Part shown: piece by piece, positions 57,807 through 57,913 of the stretch
Layout of the letters: the number at the start of each line of letters is the position of its first letter
Numbering within the stretch: position 1 is the stretch's first letter
Assembly: GCF_900107265.1 (NCBI RefSeq)
Contig: NZ_FNPJ01000012.1
Coordinates: 1-57,913, forward strand
Direction: 5' to 3'
Origin: Nitrosomonas sp. Nm33
GTDB taxonomy: Bacteria; Pseudomonadota; Gammaproteobacteria; Burkholderiales; Nitrosomonadaceae
DNA: 57,913 nucleotides
The notes under the pieces: generated by a model
Seen by the model: only the letters and a program-made list of their open reading frames with translations
Database searches by the model: none
Told to the model about the DNA's origin: nothing
Program-made: the position numbers and the translations under genes

Positions 57807-57913
57807 ATGAATGCCAGGAAATGGCTGAAGGGGCTAGCAATAGCCTGTGGGGTAATGTTTGCTGGGGTATTGCATGCGAACCTGTCGACAGTACCGGATG
57901 AGACGTACAAGGC
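57807..57913 (+). CDS. hao: Hydroxylamine oxidoreductase, N-terminal fragment (3' end outside window)
   Basis: HAO is the periplasmic octahaem cytochrome that oxidises hydroxylamine, the second step of bacterial ammonia oxidation. Only 35 full codons are present. They give a signal peptide (MNARKWLKGLAIACGVMFAG, then cleavage likely after HA) and the mature start NLSTVPDETYK, which fits the N. europaea enzyme's mature N-terminus (DISTVPDETYDAL) almost residue for residue. A very strong purine-rich Shine-Dalgarno sequence (AGGGAGGAGAGGA) precedes the ATG, in keeping with a highly made protein. None of the haem motifs is in the window. Its position just after rpsT may mean rpsT and hao share some transcription; a promoter in the A-rich 76-bp gap is also possible. 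Confidence 0.85.
   Translation, partial: MNARKWLKGLAIACGVMFAGVLHANLSTVPDETYK

Noticed and set aside
1-57913. CRISPR arrays, rRNA genes, phage genes, intact insertion sequences
   Set aside because: No regularly spaced repeats, rRNA landmarks, phage structural genes or complete transposases were seen on either strand.

Overview
The window reads as chromosomal DNA of an ammonia-oxidising betaproteobacterium close to Nitrosomonas. The main evidence is the last 107 bases, which begin a gene whose signal peptide and mature N-terminus match hydroxylamine oxidoreductase (hao). The betaproteobacterial gene orders agree: tuf-rpsJ to rplQ with infA-rpmJ after secY, alaA-hom-thrC, sdhB-sdhE-gltA-sucA-sucB, and tyrS/M23-anmK-erpA-argC-rpsI-rplM.

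Layout. 1-14883: end of tuf, then the complete S10-spc-alpha ribosomal cluster on the plus strand, including secY, infA, a short TTG-start rpmJ and rpoA, closed by a clear hairpin terminator. This block looks markedly AT-rich. 14884-16021: non-coding stretch with a decayed IS5-type transposase, then tRNA-Leu(CAG). 16078-19169: rnr and rlmB. 19170-20149: mostly empty, with tRNA-Val(GAC). 20150-26193: yheT-like hydrolase, trhP (minus) and dnaE. 26215-37056 (all minus): sucB, sucA, gltA, sdhE, sdhB, thrC, hom, alaA, i.e. a TCA-cycle block fused to a threonine/alanine block. 37302-37670: Mth938-like protein.

37732-44843 (all minus): the most unusual part. A tight three-gene cassette encodes a DUF559/Vsr-like PD-(D/E)XK nuclease protein, a protein with a winged-helix-like N-terminus, and a protein with two ATPase domains, the second HerA/FtsK-like. 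It is preceded by an MsbA-like ABC exporter whose Walker A, Q-loop, signature and H-loop motifs are all destroyed. The trio has the make-up of a DNA-sensing, translocating and cutting system. An anti-phage or DNA-processing role is my inference, not something the sequence proves.

45018-57913: rfbA-rfbC (dTDP-rhamnose), radA, a ceramidase-like membrane protein, rhlE, tyrS, an M23 peptidase, anmK, erpA, argC, rpsI-rplM, rpsT and the start of hao.

The housekeeping genes cover translation, secretion, RNA decay, replication, carbon and amino-acid metabolism and wall recycling. No rRNA gene, CRISPR array, intact insertion sequence or phage gene was seen. TTG starts are common (secY, rpmJ, rnr, the Mth938-like gene, anmK, probably rfbC).
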